The notes beneath the pieces were generated by a model. It had not been told where the DNA came from, did not search any database, and was given only the letters and a program-made list of their open reading frames with translations. Position numbers and translations under genes: made by a program. A DNA stretch of 64,000 nt from Virgibacillus siamensis (lineage in GTDB: Bacteria; Bacillota; Bacilli; Bacillales; Amphibacillaceae), in NCBI RefSeq assembly GCF_900162695.1, contig NZ_FUIH01000005.1, forward strand, positions 1 to 64,000, in the 5' to 3' direction. Positions 25,468-35,463 of the stretch are shown here, piece by piece. Every line of letters starts with the position of its first letter. Position 1 is the stretch's first letter.

Positions 25468-27432
25468 TTACGACATGGAGAACGCTTTGGCTTCTTCTCG
25501 TTCTGTCTTGGTTAAAATGATTTCATCTTCATAGTTTGGTTTTTCTTCGGCACTGACTTTATATTCTTTTTCATACCGCTGTTGATTCCATAAACGTAAT
25601 TCTTCTTTTGTGAGTTCTACTTTCATAAATGCTCGGTTGGAACCATGAACATATAAAGCTTCGCCCTGACGTCTTGCTCGCAATAATTGTTTTTCTTCCT
25701 CCGAAAAGTTTTCTTTCAACCGTTCCATTAACTCATCTACACCACTGTTGTCTAATCCAAAGAAAACCTTTGTAAAGCTGTTACCAATAATGGATGGTCC
25801 TAAATTATCCGCAGCATCTAACACATCTTGGATTTGCTGTGTTCCAGCAATAGCACCCGCATTATATTTTCTAAATCGCTTATAGGCGTCATAAAAGAAT
25901 CGCATGGAATCCGGATTTTTGGATAAAAAGTGGAACTCATCTATAAAGCAATAGACAGTTTCATCTTTGTTTTTGGTAATGGCATCCCATAGATATGAAA
26001 ATGTATTCAGGTAAGCTGCTGCCTGTACATCAACTTCATTTTGTAATTGGAATAAGTTAAAACTAACGATTTGGCTTTCCAGGCTTACATTCGTATAACC
26101 ATTAAAAATGGTGTTAGATCCTGTACAGTAACTTTCTAAAATGTAATAGAAGTCTTTCACTCGTTCGAATCGCTCTATATCATCCTGTTTTAATTTTCCC
26201 AATTCATGATATAAGTCGGATAAGATGGGAAAATCCTCAGCTGTCATATCATCAATAGACTGGAATGTATAAACGCCTTTATTAACGTAGGTATTATGAA
26301 TAACCCGATCTAAAATAGCCTTTTCAACTTGGCTTAAATCCGGTTTGATAACTTGAAAAAACGTTTTTAAACGTTGAATTTTATTTTTTATAAGGTACTC
26401 CATTGACTCATGTTGCTGATTATTACCTGTGTCCGAACTAAATATTTCAAAGGGATTAATTTTGGTTAATGCATTAGAAGATAAATGAATAACCTGACCG
26501 CCTAACGCTTTAACAATTTCGGAGTATTCATTCTCAGGATCGATTATGAACGACCGGAATCCCATTGCAAACGTACGCATGATTTTCTGAACAATATACG
26601 TTGTTTTCCCTACGCCGGATGTGCCAATGATAACCATGTTTTGATTTAATACCTTTTCTTCATCCAAATAGTTAACGCCAATTAACGAACCTGTTTCACG
26701 GTTTACACCTTCAATTTGGCTTGTTGGTGATAAATCCAAAATTTCAGCATCATCAAATGGCATAAAAGAGGAAGCTGCTTCTGTGTTGCTTAATCGTGAG
26801 GTGTAATCTTTTAATAAATTCTGTTGAATTGGAAGTGCAGACCAAAAAGCATGATGCATGGCTTTGTTTGGTGTTAACTCTTTTAACCCTAGTTTTTGTA
26901 AGGTTTTTCGGATATTTTCATTTAAATTATCTAATTCGTCCATACTTTTAGCTTGCAGGAAGATGTACGTTGATTGTTCCAGGTATGTTGTTTGTGATTC
27001 TAGGTATTTATCCAGTTCATTATTAGCTGAATTTATGGCTTTCTTAAGTTGTTTCTTATGGTATGGATCAACGCTTTTTTCCATTTCAACTGTTTTATTT
27101 TTAATTAACTCGTTATAATGATGTACCATTTTAGAATCGTCCGCTGATTGTAGATGTTGCGAAATCGTGATATTTCCTTTTTTACGTTTTAATTCAGATA
27201 ACCAATTTCCAAACTGTTCACTTGGATAACCAGTAATCGTTAAAATCCGAATATAGTTGCTTCCGGCTTCAATATGATCAGCCTTTTCTTCCCATGAAAA
27301 TGGGTAAATATCGTCAAGTGATGCAGTGTCAATGACTTCCTGAATAGTTTCCTCTTGTTGCTGTTCATTTTTAACGGATCCTTCTGATTTGCTTTTAGAA
27401 AATGGTAACAAAAAAGAACGTAAAACAGACAT
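25468..27432 (-). CDS. VirB4/TraE-type conjugation ATPase
   Basis: 654 residues with Walker A GTSGVGKTT at about 270-278, Walker B CFIDEFHFLS near 500 and the downstream AGTQQIQDVLDAADN region typical of VirB4 proteins. It energises assembly and DNA export at the cytoplasmic face of the channel. The length is almost the same as pIP501 TraE. The preceding 215-aa gene ends 17 bases upstream, consistent with one operon. Confidence 0.95.
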   Translation of the reverse strand: MSVLRSFLLPFSKSKSEGSVKNEQQQEETIQEVIDTASLDDIYPFSWEEKADHIEAGSNYIRILTITGYPSEQFGNWLSELKRKKGNITISQHLQSADDSKMVHHYNELIKNKTVEMEKSVDPYHKKQLKKAINSANNELDKYLESQTTYLEQSTYIFLQAKSMDELDNLNENIRKTLQKLGLKELTPNKAMHHAFWSALPIQQNLLKDYTSRLSNTEAASSFMPFDDAEILDLSPTSQIEGVNRETGSLIGVNYLDEEKVLNQNMVIIGTSGVGKTTYIVQKIMRTFAMGFRSFIIDPENEYSEIVKALGGQVIHLSSNALTKINPFEIFSSDTGNNQQHESMEYLIKNKIQRLKTFFQVIKPDLSQVEKAILDRVIHNTYVNKGVYTFQSIDDMTAEDFPILSDLYHELGKLKQDDIERFERVKDFYYILESYCTGSNTIFNGYTNVSLESQIVSFNLFQLQNEVDVQAAAYLNTFSYLWDAITKNKDETVYCFIDEFHFLSKNPDSMRFFYDAYKRFRKYNAGAIAGTQQIQDVLDAADNLGPSIIGNSFTKVFFGLDNSGVDELMERLKENFSEEEKQLLRARRQGEALYVHGSNRAFMKVELTKEELRLWNQQRYEKEYKVSAEEKPNYEDEIILTKTEREEAKAFSMS

Positions 27433-27448
27433 TTACTCACCCCTTTCT

Positions 27449-28096
27449 TTATCTGCGATTAAAGTTCATAAACCAGTACAAAATATCCTTATACTCATTG
27501 GCATTTAACTTCCGCACGGCTACGTCGTAATCAAGAAAAGTGCTTTCTAATGATCGTTTTAGTTCTTCTACTTTTTCATCTAGGTTTTTAGCTGCCATGT
27601 CTAGTGCTTCGATTGTTCCCTCTCTCACCTTTTCGCTGATTACAATAAGATGTTTCTTCGTAGTCATTTTCGATTTATCTCGAATATCTTCGTAATGCTG
27701 TATATATGAACTGATTAAACTTTGTTTAATTGGATCGTTTTCTTTTTCAGCCTGCATCAATCGATTTCTCCATGATAGAAGATAAGGCTTCCAATCTACC
27801 GGAACTGTCATATCTAATGTTTGAATAGATGTATTTGTTGAGTTGCCGGAAAAATAACTGGTCAGAAATGAAGCATAATCTTCAAACACATTGGTTTGTT
27901 CAAATTCATTGAAGAGTTCCATATTAATACCTGTTGCATCCAAAGCAGCAACTAACGTATTATTATCCAACAATACATATTCAAGATACTGAGCCTTTAA
28001 TAGTGACATGTCCTGTATAGAATGACTGTGTTCACGCTGTTGTTCATGTTCAGCCAATGACATTTCATATGGTTTTTCTTTTTTCGTTTTAAACAC
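27449..28096 (-). CDS. TraD/TrsD-like conjugation protein, 215 aa
   Basis: Soluble and helical, ending in KRSLESTFLDYDVAVRKL..YWFMNF. It sits directly upstream of the VirB4 gene, as TrsD does in pGO1-type operons, and has a similar length. The sequence motif itself was not recognised, so the name rests on position. Confidence 0.5.
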   Translation of the reverse strand: MFKTKKEKPYEMSLAEHEQQREHSHSIQDMSLLKAQYLEYVLLDNNTLVAALDATGINMELFNEFEQTNVFEDYASFLTSYFSGNSTNTSIQTLDMTVPVDWKPYLLSWRNRLMQAEKENDPIKQSLISSYIQHYEDIRDKSKMTTKKHLIVISEKVREGTIEALDMAAKNLDEKVEELKRSLESTFLDYDVAVRKLNANEYKDILYWFMNFNRR

Positions 28097-28110
28097 ATTA
28101 TCACCTTGCT

Positions 28111-28455
28111 TTAAAAATGATCTTTTCGCTGCTTCTTGATATAAAATAACTTCTTACGATTACGAAAATCCTGTTGTTGCCTTAACCAATTCAAAAGTGT
28201 TATATTTCGCCTTTCTGGGATTGGCTTTGCTATCACAATCGCAAGTCCTGTTAATGCAACCATAGCTCCAATAAATATCCGAATAATCAACAGTAAAGTT
28301 GTATACGGAGGTATTAGGATAATTCCAATACCAACCAGGGTAAACGGCAATATAATAAATACAAAGCTTTTCAGAGACACTCCGGCTACAATGTTGTAAT
28401 CTGCCTGAACATCTTCGGGAAATGAAAAGTGTTTGCCTTTTTTATTTTCATCCAT
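28111..28455 (-). CDS. PrgI/TcpE-like VirB3-type membrane protein
   Basis: 114 residues with a cytoplasmic start (FSFPEDVQADYNIVAGVSLK), two close membrane helices (about 30-75) and a basic tail. This matches the VirB3-like PrgI/TcpE family, which partners VirB4 at the membrane. It lies between the pilin-like and the TraD-like genes. Confidence 0.75.
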   Translation of the reverse strand: MDENKKGKHFSFPEDVQADYNIVAGVSLKSFVFIILPFTLVGIGIILIPPYTTLLLIIRIFIGAMVALTGLAIVIAKPIPERRNITLLNWLRQQQDFRNRKKLFYIKKQRKDHF

Positions 28456-28470
28456 ATTTAGCCTTCTTTC

Positions 28471-28728
28471 TTATTGGAAAAGCTGGAATACCCATGGAGT
28501 AATCCAAACAATTGCAGCACCTAAAGCTACAGCCCCCATCACACGTCCGATAGAACGAAAAACCTCATCTTTTTCATGTGGATTTTTTAATTTATGCATG
28601 CTCGTAATAAGGATAAAGAGCGAAATACAAATACCCACAATGACAACTAAACCTGTCAATATACCTTGGATTTGTGATAATGCAGAATTAATTCTTCCTC
28701 CAATACCTGCTAAAAGATATAAATTCAT
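28471..28728 (-). CDS. VirB2/TcpD-like pilin-type membrane protein
   Basis: 85 residues with two membrane helices separated by a short basic loop (MHKLKNPHEKDEVFRS), matching small TcpD/CagC-type VirB2-like proteins. The upstream gene's stop overlaps its ATG by four bases (ATGA), so translation is coupled. Confidence 0.75.
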   Translation of the reverse strand: MNLYLLAGIGGRINSALSQIQGILTGLVVIVGICISLFILITSMHKLKNPHEKDEVFRSIGRVMGAVALGAAIVWITPWVFQLFQ

Positions 28729-29306
28729 TGGTCATCCTCCCTCTTGATTGTTCGATTTAATTCGAAATGTTGCTTTTGACCTTGTTTCAGATCTTCCATT
28801 TCTTTTAATCTCTTTTCTGCATTTTGTTTGGTTAAATAGGTTGTAAGTTTGTTCATACTTCCATCGTGCTGAACTTTTCCTAAATAATACCCCTGCTCAG
28901 TTTTAAGACAATGAACCTGATTTTCATATCGTTGCAATGCTTTATGTGTTGTGAGTCCAAATAATTCAAAGAAACCTTCTAAGATAGCCGAGCCTGCAAA
29001 TTGCACTTCTATTGCACCACGATTCATTTTGAGTGACTTTTCATGTAAAGCATCCATGGAAATATGTTCAAGTTGATCCATCTCTTGTAAAGAAGTTCCT
29101 TTTCGCAATAAATAATTTTCCAATTTCCCCTTACTGATGGAAGTTCCCCTCTCGGCTTTTTCCTGCATAATTTGTTTTCGTAATGTGGAAATTGGTTTAG
29201 TATGCGTAGTTTGCCAATGAAGTTTATCTTGTTCTGATAATGCTCGAAACGAATCGTATAACATGCCTTTGTCCTTTCCTGCGGTCAGGATAATGTTCTC
29301 ATTCAT
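28725..29306 (-). CDS. Hypothetical protein of the tra operon, 193 aa
   Basis: Not recognised. Charged and helical, without membrane segments. Its stop overlaps the next gene's start (ATGA). Located between the relaxase-side genes and the channel genes; the Lys/Arg-rich C-terminus (EKRLKEMEDLKQGQK) could contact DNA or relaxase. Confidence 0.6.
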   Translation of the reverse strand: MNENIILTAGKDKGMLYDSFRALSEQDKLHWQTTHTKPISTLRKQIMQEKAERGTSISKGKLENYLLRKGTSLQEMDQLEHISMDALHEKSLKMNRGAIEVQFAGSAILEGFFELFGLTTHKALQRYENQVHCLKTEQGYYLGKVQHDGSMNKLTTYLTKQNAEKRLKEMEDLKQGQKQHFELNRTIKREDDQ

Positions 29307-29407
29307 AAAAACTTCATATGAGATAGAAACTTTCCGGGGCGCAGAAATAATACCACCTCCTTATATGTATAAAATTATAACAATTAATGTTATGTATTTA
29401 TATAATA

Positions 29408-30064
29408 TCATTGATTAGTATTGATTTCCAGTAACTTCTGGAAATTTTTAAGGTTATTTTCCAAAAATAAACTTGCGCTGATATCAAGTAGTTTGGCTTG
29501 TTGCTGTAAATATTCTTTTAAGAAGGGCGTAAGACGAACTCCTAATTGTAGATTTTTCATTTCTTGTGTTTGCATCGGCATTAAATCATGATCATCATGT
29601 GCTTTATGAACTAATAATGAAAAATTAATAAGAGCTGTTTTTGTAATATTTGTTTGTTTAAATAAATCTTCCAGTAATGTTTTAGTTGGTTGTGACACCC
29701 TAAAATTCGTTAAGGTCAATTTATTTTCTAAGTTCTGAACTGGTTGCCATAGCTTGTCCGTTTCCGAAATAGATTGTTCCAATACATATCCGAGTAAATT
29801 GGAGAAGTTATATTCATACTGCATATGTTGGATATATTTTTTATACAAATCTTTGGGCACTTGAATAGTGATTGATTCAGCTTTTTCTTGCTGCATAAAA
29901 TACTGTACGTCTTTAATTTCATAAGAGTTTTCTTTATTCCCATGAATATGTAAATGGTAATACAGGTGTACGATGGCGATTCCCGGCAGTGTAGATCCAA
30001 TAGCATTACTTCGTTTTTGCAATACTTGTTTCACTTCATCTCTTACAGGTATATTAGTTCTCAT
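29408..30064 (-). CDS. Hypothetical protein of the tra operon, 218 aa
   Basis: Not recognised. Two similar halves each hold a basic strand-plus-helices unit: ITIQVPKDLYKKYIQHM near residue 75 and LQLGVRLTPFLKEYLQQQA near residue 180. Both look like degenerate ribbon-helix-helix modules. With the relaxase gene 60 bases upstream, a relaxosome accessory role is reasonable but inferred. Confidence 0.55.
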   Translation of the reverse strand: MRTNIPVRDEVKQVLQKRSNAIGSTLPGIAIVHLYYHLHIHGNKENSYEIKDVQYFMQQEKAESITIQVPKDLYKKYIQHMQYEYNFSNLLGYVLEQSISETDKLWQPVQNLENKLTLTNFRVSQPTKTLLEDLFKQTNITKTALINFSLLVHKAHDDHDLMPMQTQEMKNLQLGVRLTPFLKEYLQQQAKLLDISASLFLENNLKNFQKLLEINTNQ

Positions 30065-30126
30065 AAATTCCCCTCCTTTTTGTATAATATAAGTTTTAAG
30101 ACGTTCATGCCAACACCTGTAAGAGA

Positions 30127-32079
30127 TTACCTTCCCAAACCTTTGTTCCTTTGACGGTTTTGCAATCGTTTCATTTCCTGTACTTTCTCACGCTCTGCAT
30201 AATCAGCTTGCTTCAATGATTTTTCCAATGTATTTTCTGCAGCTTGCACCATTGATGATAATGGTCGAATGGAACGGGTATCATTAAAGGAAATAAACGC
30301 TTGATTTTCTGGTTCATAAGATGATAAGACTTCATCCAGTTTTGCTTCACTTTCAACAGATAAATCCTTTGTATCTTTACATTCGGCTACGAAATATTGT
30401 TGAACAGCCGCATTACCTGATAATACCTCCGCAAAACGTGTTTCTACATCAGGTTTGGTTGGCTTATTATGCAAATAGTTATGAAGTACATCGATAATTT
30501 GTTCTTTTTCAACTGTAGTAAACCGGAAAAGATCAACCTCCGCATTATCCTTTTGCAAAGATACTGGTTTTTCGAAGTACTCACTAAATCCAACAATTAA
30601 TTCCTTTTCATTAATGGTCATATCGCTTCCAATATCGTCACCGTAAAACCTTTTCAGCTGATTATTATAGTGCTCATTTAAAAATGTTAGTGCTTTATCA
30701 GTTGATTGTTTGCGTTTAAATGTACTTTCAACCTTTTGCTGAATACTGGAATCCAACCGATTAAATGTCTTCGGTTTATTGAAGTCAATTCGATATACCT
30801 TCACCAGATTATTGAACGTATCCGATAGTTGTTCATTCTCATTCTTTATTTTCGTGTAAGAGTAATGACGATTTTGAATCAGTGTCGATAATTCATGATT
30901 AACATGCTCTTGTTCCCCTTCTTGAAGGAGCTTTTTAGCTTCTTCATTTCCAAAAATATGGTTATCAGTTACAGCTGCATCCACCATATATTTTTTAGCA
31001 AAGTCACTATACACATCTTTATTGATGTCAGGATAATGTTTGTCTAAAAACCGATTCGCTTCCTTTGATAAGATAGCATCAACATTTTGCAATCGTGCTT
31101 TCACATCATGGATCGTATGCAGCGTTTTTGATCTATCTTCTGCTCTGGTGCTGTTCTTAAGCGTAGAATACTCCCACCGTTCCAGCATTTTTTCTTTCTC
31201 TTTAATATTACGAAATGACACAAACATCTTTAGTTGTTTGGCTTCTTGTGCAATGGTTTTCTTTTCCTCCGGAGAAAAGTTGCGAGCAATTTTTTGGGCT
31301 TCTTTTAATTTTTCCCTCTCCTGCTTTAACTCATGTAACTGAACAACTTTTTGATTATGTTTGCGGATCTCATTATTAAAGGAAACGCGCTCTGAATCAT
31401 CACCCATTTTTTGGGCAAAATAACCTTCATGAATAGTTGGTTCTTCTTGTTTATTTAATTCCTTGTGTGATTTGTGAGAAACCCTTTGTTCGTACCCGTT
31501 TCTTTCTAATGAATCATTTGCATAGTCGGCCCACATTCCACGCCATTTTTGAAAAGTTTCTCGATCTCCCCAGTTGGTTTTATTGATACGTTTTTCTTTT
31601 CCATTTTCTTGCTTAATTTTTGATGCTTTAGCATCCCATTCACCATTTTCTTTAAAACCCCTTGTAGTCAACATGACATGAAAATGAGGATTTTTTATAT
31701 CATCCCTATGAATGGAAATATCAGCTACCATGCCTTCATTCACAAAAGCATCTTGGCAAAAATCCTTTGCTAACTTGCGCTGCTGATCATTTGATAATTC
31801 AACAGGTAAAGCTACATTAAATTCTCTTGCCAGTTGTGCATTTTTTTGTTTTTCAATTTTTTCAACTTCATTCCAAAGTTGCTCACGATTATTAGTCCAT
31901 TTAGGCGCATTATCTGGCGACAGAATAAAAGAATCGGGTTTCACTAAACGACTATAATCATTTATTTTGTCATAGCGTTCACTATATAATTTTTCACTGC
32001 TTCTATAGGCCGCTGCTGCAATAGACGATTGCCCCTTTCCTCTGGAAATCATCTGACCTGAGAAATGATAAATTGCCAT
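30127..32079 (-). CDS. MobQ-family (MobA/MobL, pIP501 TraA-like) relaxase
   Basis: 650 residues. Catalytic Tyr25 in AAAAYRSS and the metal-binding motif HRDDIKNPHFHV (H124, H132, H134) define the N-terminal transesterase domain. The remainder is a long helical region without a visible helicase motif. It nicks one strand at oriT, stays covalently bound and pilots the DNA. First gene of the conjugation operon, transcribed away from oriT. AAAGGAAG lies upstream of ATG 32079. Confidence 0.95.
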   Translation of the reverse strand: MAIYHFSGQMISRGKGQSSIAAAAYRSSEKLYSERYDKINDYSRLVKPDSFILSPDNAPKWTNNREQLWNEVEKIEKQKNAQLAREFNVALPVELSNDQQRKLAKDFCQDAFVNEGMVADISIHRDDIKNPHFHVMLTTRGFKENGEWDAKASKIKQENGKEKRINKTNWGDRETFQKWRGMWADYANDSLERNGYEQRVSHKSHKELNKQEEPTIHEGYFAQKMGDDSERVSFNNEIRKHNQKVVQLHELKQEREKLKEAQKIARNFSPEEKKTIAQEAKQLKMFVSFRNIKEKEKMLERWEYSTLKNSTRAEDRSKTLHTIHDVKARLQNVDAILSKEANRFLDKHYPDINKDVYSDFAKKYMVDAAVTDNHIFGNEEAKKLLQEGEQEHVNHELSTLIQNRHYSYTKIKNENEQLSDTFNNLVKVYRIDFNKPKTFNRLDSSIQQKVESTFKRKQSTDKALTFLNEHYNNQLKRFYGDDIGSDMTINEKELIVGFSEYFEKPVSLQKDNAEVDLFRFTTVEKEQIIDVLHNYLHNKPTKPDVETRFAEVLSGNAAVQQYFVAECKDTKDLSVESEAKLDEVLSSYEPENQAFISFNDTRSIRPLSSMVQAAENTLEKSLKQADYAEREKVQEMKRLQNRQRNKGLGR

Positions 32080-32099
32080 GATTGAACTTCCTTTCTTTT

Positions 32100-32260
32100 A
32101 ACATGAGCGAAAGCGAATTTTTCCGCAAATAATTTTGAAGGCGATAGCCTTCTTTGCTCAACAGAGCAAAAAGCACGGCATCTTGTTTTCGAAAGAAAAC
32201 AAAGGTGCATAAGTGCGCCCTTCGTCCTTTTGAACTTGGGAAACATTATATCATAAAATG
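32100..32260. other. oriT: Origin of transfer (oriT) with nic region
   Basis: Between divergent mobilisation genes. ATAAGTGCGCCCTT (about 32209-32222) matches the conserved nic-region core of pIP501/pSK41/RSF1010-type (MobQ) oriTs. Just before it is the hairpin TTGTTTTC-GAAA-GAAAACAA (32183-32202), the usual inverted repeat recognised by relaxase. Two more hairpins lie nearby: GAAGGC/GCCTTC near 32137-32152, and TTGCTC/GAGCAA near 32153-32168. Confidence 0.88.
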
Positions 32261-32333
32261 GAAAACTTTACAAAGGGAGGATGAATATGCCATAATGAGA
32301 TAAATAATTTTCTCCCGAAAGGATGATTGAAAT

Positions 32334-32558
32334 ATGGTAAATAAAATTCAAACCAAACAAGAGCAAATCGAAGAACTAAAAAGACAAATAAAAGAAGAAA
32401 AAACTAAAGTTGAATCGCGAATTGGTAAACAATTCTTAAAAACATTTCAACTAGATTATGAGGATGAAAAACAAGCACTTGAATTAATAAATTTACTTGC
32501 TGATCAATATAATGAAAAAACAGTCCAAAACCAAAATGAACCATCTTATAGCAATTAG
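32334..32558 (+). CDS. MobC-like relaxosome accessory, 74 aa
   Basis: Helical charged peptide (TKQEQIEELKRQIKEEKTKVESRIGKQ..) reading away from oriT on the opposite side from the relaxase. Size and position fit the small coiled-coil accessory proteins found beside MobQ oriTs. An AAAGGATGA precedes the ATG. Confidence 0.6.
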   Translation: MVNKIQTKQEQIEELKRQIKEEKTKVESRIGKQFLKTFQLDYEDEKQALELINLLADQYNEKTVQNQNEPSYSN

Positions 32559-32568
32559 GATTGATACC

Positions 32569-32802
32569 ATGAATAAAATTGAACGTATTCAAGCAAGAAT
32601 TAATGATCTAGAGTTGGATATTAATAGGGATAAATATAAGGAGAGAAAAATACGTACTAGAAGGTTAATTCAAAAAGGTGCATTACTTGAAAAGTATTTT
32701 GAATGTGAACACTTGTCAGTTAAAGATACTGAGGATTTGCTTCAAATGTTTGCGGATTATGTAAATAGTAAAAAGCTAGATAAATTTAATAAGGCACCGT
32801 AA
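32569..32802 (+). CDS. TraD-like small conjugation protein, 77 aa
   Basis: Contains KYKERKIRTRRLIQKGALLE, which is the hallmark of the small TraD/MobC-type proteins encoded next to MobA/MobL relaxases. ATG 32569 follows TTAGGA; longer upstream starts overlap the preceding gene. It ends at a strong terminator. Confidence 0.75.
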   Translation: MNKIERIQARINDLELDINRDKYKERKIRTRRLIQKGALLEKYFECEHLSVKDTEDLLQMFADYVNSKKLDKFNKAP

Positions 32803-32832
32803 CCTTATCGATTACAGTGCCTTTTATTTTTA
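32791..32832 (+). terminator. Terminator of the mob accessory genes
   Basis: AAGGCACCGTAA/TTACAGTGCCTT stem followed by TTATTTTTAATTTTT. Confidence 0.85.
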
Positions 32833-32873
32833 ATTTTTTGGTGTGCATAAACAATATTTGCCATTGTTTATCG

Positions 32874-33986
32874 TTATGTAAATTCAGCAAGTAGTTCATC
32901 AAATTCAATCTGTCGTTTTCTTTCCACTTCCTTTGTTTCTGCTATATTATCTTCTTTAGAGGATTTCTGTTGCTTACGATTTTTAAACCAATCAGGTAAG
33001 ACCTCCCCAGATGGTTTTTCAAAACTTGGATCATAACCGTTTGCAGCAAGTTCCATCTTTTCTTTTATCAAGTGTATCATTAAACCAACCGGACTCGTTA
33101 TTTCACCCTGGCGAAAACCTATATTAATTATTTTAACCATGTTTTCCAACTGGGTTTGTACATCATCCTGATATAATCCTATTGCAGCATTTTTTATTTT
33201 TTTAAAGGCAGACAAAGAAATACTATATCCCTCTGCCAAATGGTTCAAATCATCAAACAGTTCCTTGTCGTATCCATTAATAACAGAATTATTTAATGAT
33301 GTAAGTTCTTTTTTATTCTTACGTTTTATAAAAAATGCTAGTTTCGCTACTTTCCTTCCTTGTTTAATTTCCTCAAAGGTAACATCAATATCTGTTTTAT
33401 TGTTAACTTCATTAATTGATGTCTTTAACACCCTTTGCTTAAGATGATTATATTTGGCATAAGTGCCTGCCTTTATTCCCATTTTTTCTTTAAAATCTAC
33501 AATGGAAATTTCAAATTTATCCAGCTTCTCCCACTTCTTTGTTAACTCGTACAGTCGTATAGCATACATGCTATTCAATGATAAAATATTGCTTAACTTA
33601 TACGATGTAAAAGCCCTTTTTAATTCAAGCAGGTATGGTTTCAGGATTGGATCGAATTTTAATTTTATCATTCCTTCGCCACTTATGTATCGCCCTACAG
33701 AAACCCAATGCGTTAATGTCCATCCGCCATCTTCCTCTGGTATCTCAATCAGTTTTGTCATAAGGTTTTCTACAATCTTTTTAATCTCTGTATACTTTTC
33801 ACGACCTTCAAGACCTAACATATCGTGAAATTCTTTAACAGATATACTATATGTATAAAAATCGTCATCTCCAGGTTGAATCATACTAACCATCGTTAAA
33901 ATTATCTTTTGCTCTCTAGCAGTTAAAGGCTGTTTGTATCTTGCTTCTATTAGTCTATTAGATTGTGTAACGAGGTTATTTTTCAT
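32874..33986 (-). CDS. rep: Rep_3-family replication initiator
   Basis: About 370 residues starting MKNNLVTQSNRLIEARYKQ, a typical Rep_3 initiator opening, followed by two winged-helix domains (LTAREQKIILTMVSMIQPGDDD.. and YAIRLYELTKKWEK). It binds the iterons upstream and loads the host replisome for theta replication. ATG 33986 is preferred over the GTG four codons earlier because known family members start at this point. A C-terminal extension (about residues 280-370) is charged and unassigned. Confidence 0.93.
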   Translation of the reverse strand: MKNNLVTQSNRLIEARYKQPLTAREQKIILTMVSMIQPGDDDFYTYSISVKEFHDMLGLEGREKYTEIKKIVENLMTKLIEIPEEDGGWTLTHWVSVGRYISGEGMIKLKFDPILKPYLLELKRAFTSYKLSNILSLNSMYAIRLYELTKKWEKLDKFEISIVDFKEKMGIKAGTYAKYNHLKQRVLKTSINEVNNKTDIDVTFEEIKQGRKVAKLAFFIKRKNKKELTSLNNSVINGYDKELFDDLNHLAEGYSISLSAFKKIKNAAIGLYQDDVQTQLENMVKIINIGFRQGEITSPVGLMIHLIKEKMELAANGYDPSFEKPSGEVLPDWFKNRKQQKSSKEDNIAETKEVERKRQIEFDELLAEFT

Positions 33987-34094
33987 CAACTTTATCACCC
34001 ACTTTGATAGATCTAATTTAGTAAATTATACCACAAAAAATTATTTATGTGGCTTTAACTTATCTAAAATAATCTTTTTATATGATTTATTCAA

Positions 34095-34405
34095 AAATGA
34101 ACCGAAATTGTGGTTTTAAATATATGAATATACCCGAATCGAAATTGTGGCATTTAATAATGATATAACCATGAAGTCTAGATGTGTAATAAGCAGATCT
34201 AAGTATGGAAACCATATGAGCTAACTATTGAACCGATAATGTGGCCCTTCGAACCGAATGTGTGGCTATTGAATCGAAATTGTGGCTTTTTGAACCGAAT
34301 TTGTGATCTTTTCCGAACCGATAATGTGGCCTTTCGAATCGAAATTGTGGCATTATAAACCGAAATTGTGGTCTTTCGAACCGATTAAGTGGCATTTAGA
34401 CAATA
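34095..34405. repeat. Iteron array of the replication origin
   Basis: Ten copies of a roughly 22-bp unit with core GAACCGAAATTGTGGC (variants of AATTG to ATAATG and similar) at about 34098, 34134, 34227, 34248, 34270, 34292, 34314, 34336, 34358 and 34379. Eight of these are spaced 21-22 bp apart, one per two helix turns. An eleventh lies alone at about 34549. They are the expected Rep-binding sites; the lone and upstream copies may act in autoregulation. Confidence 0.92.
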
Positions 34406-35397
34406 TAAATTCACTTATATCAATACCTTAACCTTCTCTAAAACATATAAATCATTATAACAATTACAATATATAATATATAAAACAACAACAATAACCG
34501 TTGTTGTTATAAGAAACTTATTAATAAGATCCAATAACATAATAAAGGAACCGAAAAAGTGGCTTTTTATATTTTAATATAAATTTCTTTTTTTAGACTG
34601 CAAATTTGCCGATTGTTATAAAATTCTAATGGCCTTTTTAAAATTCAACCAGCCGATTAATAGTCATTTTTCGACGTCAGCATTCATATTTGGTGTTTTT
34701 TCATATAACAAGCCTCACAAGCCCTAAAAATGAATTGTGGGGCATTATCCGTTTGATTTAAAGGTTTTACCTGGAGTTCAAATTGTTTTGCCCTATCTAG
34801 GTGTTTATAGTACTTCTAAATCAATAACAATGAATCTGTCAAAGATATCTATAAGGCACTGGCTAAAAAAAATTGAATAAATCTTTCTGAATCCACCTGT
34901 TTTTACTGCATTTTTTGGCTTATTCCTGCAAAAGGTAATGTCAAAAAGCCTGTCTCTCCTTCAGCTATTTTATGAAGTATATTGTTTACTCGTTTTTATT
35001 AAATAAAATATTTGAATCCTCTTTTGCAAAAAAGTAATATTCCTTTTCTTAAGAAATAATCTTCGATAAAAAAATTGACTATGCTTTTAATTAAATGGAG
35101 CAATCTTAATATTAATTGTATACATAAACTTAAACTTTTACAAAAACTGAATTGTTTTCGTAAAAGTTTAATGATTTCTGATCTCTTTATACTGAAGTTC
35201 CGTTCCTTCTATTGATTTTGTTACCTTTGCTCTTATTTTTGTTTCAACAAATTATATAAGATGCTTAATATTCAAGCATACTTAAAAATAAACAGATGTT
35301 TAATATTAAATGTACACATAAACGTAAATGTTTTTGCATGTATAAACATTTCATGAAAGGTAAATAAAAACATTTTTGTTTTCGTATGTTGTTATGA
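34406..35397. other. AT-rich origin region without genes
   Basis: Very AT-rich, probably the DNA-unwinding region. It contains ACAACAAC../..GTTGTTGTT near 34482-34508, a long TTAAACTTTTAC/GTAAAAGTTTAA hairpin (35130-35172), a lone iteron at 34549, and parS-like boxes near 35107 and 35300. No open frame is supported. Confidence 0.65.
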
Positions 35398-35463
35398 TTG
35401 AATAATTGTTTATGTTTTTTTTATGATATAATTAATATAATACCCTTAAAGGAGAGATCATTT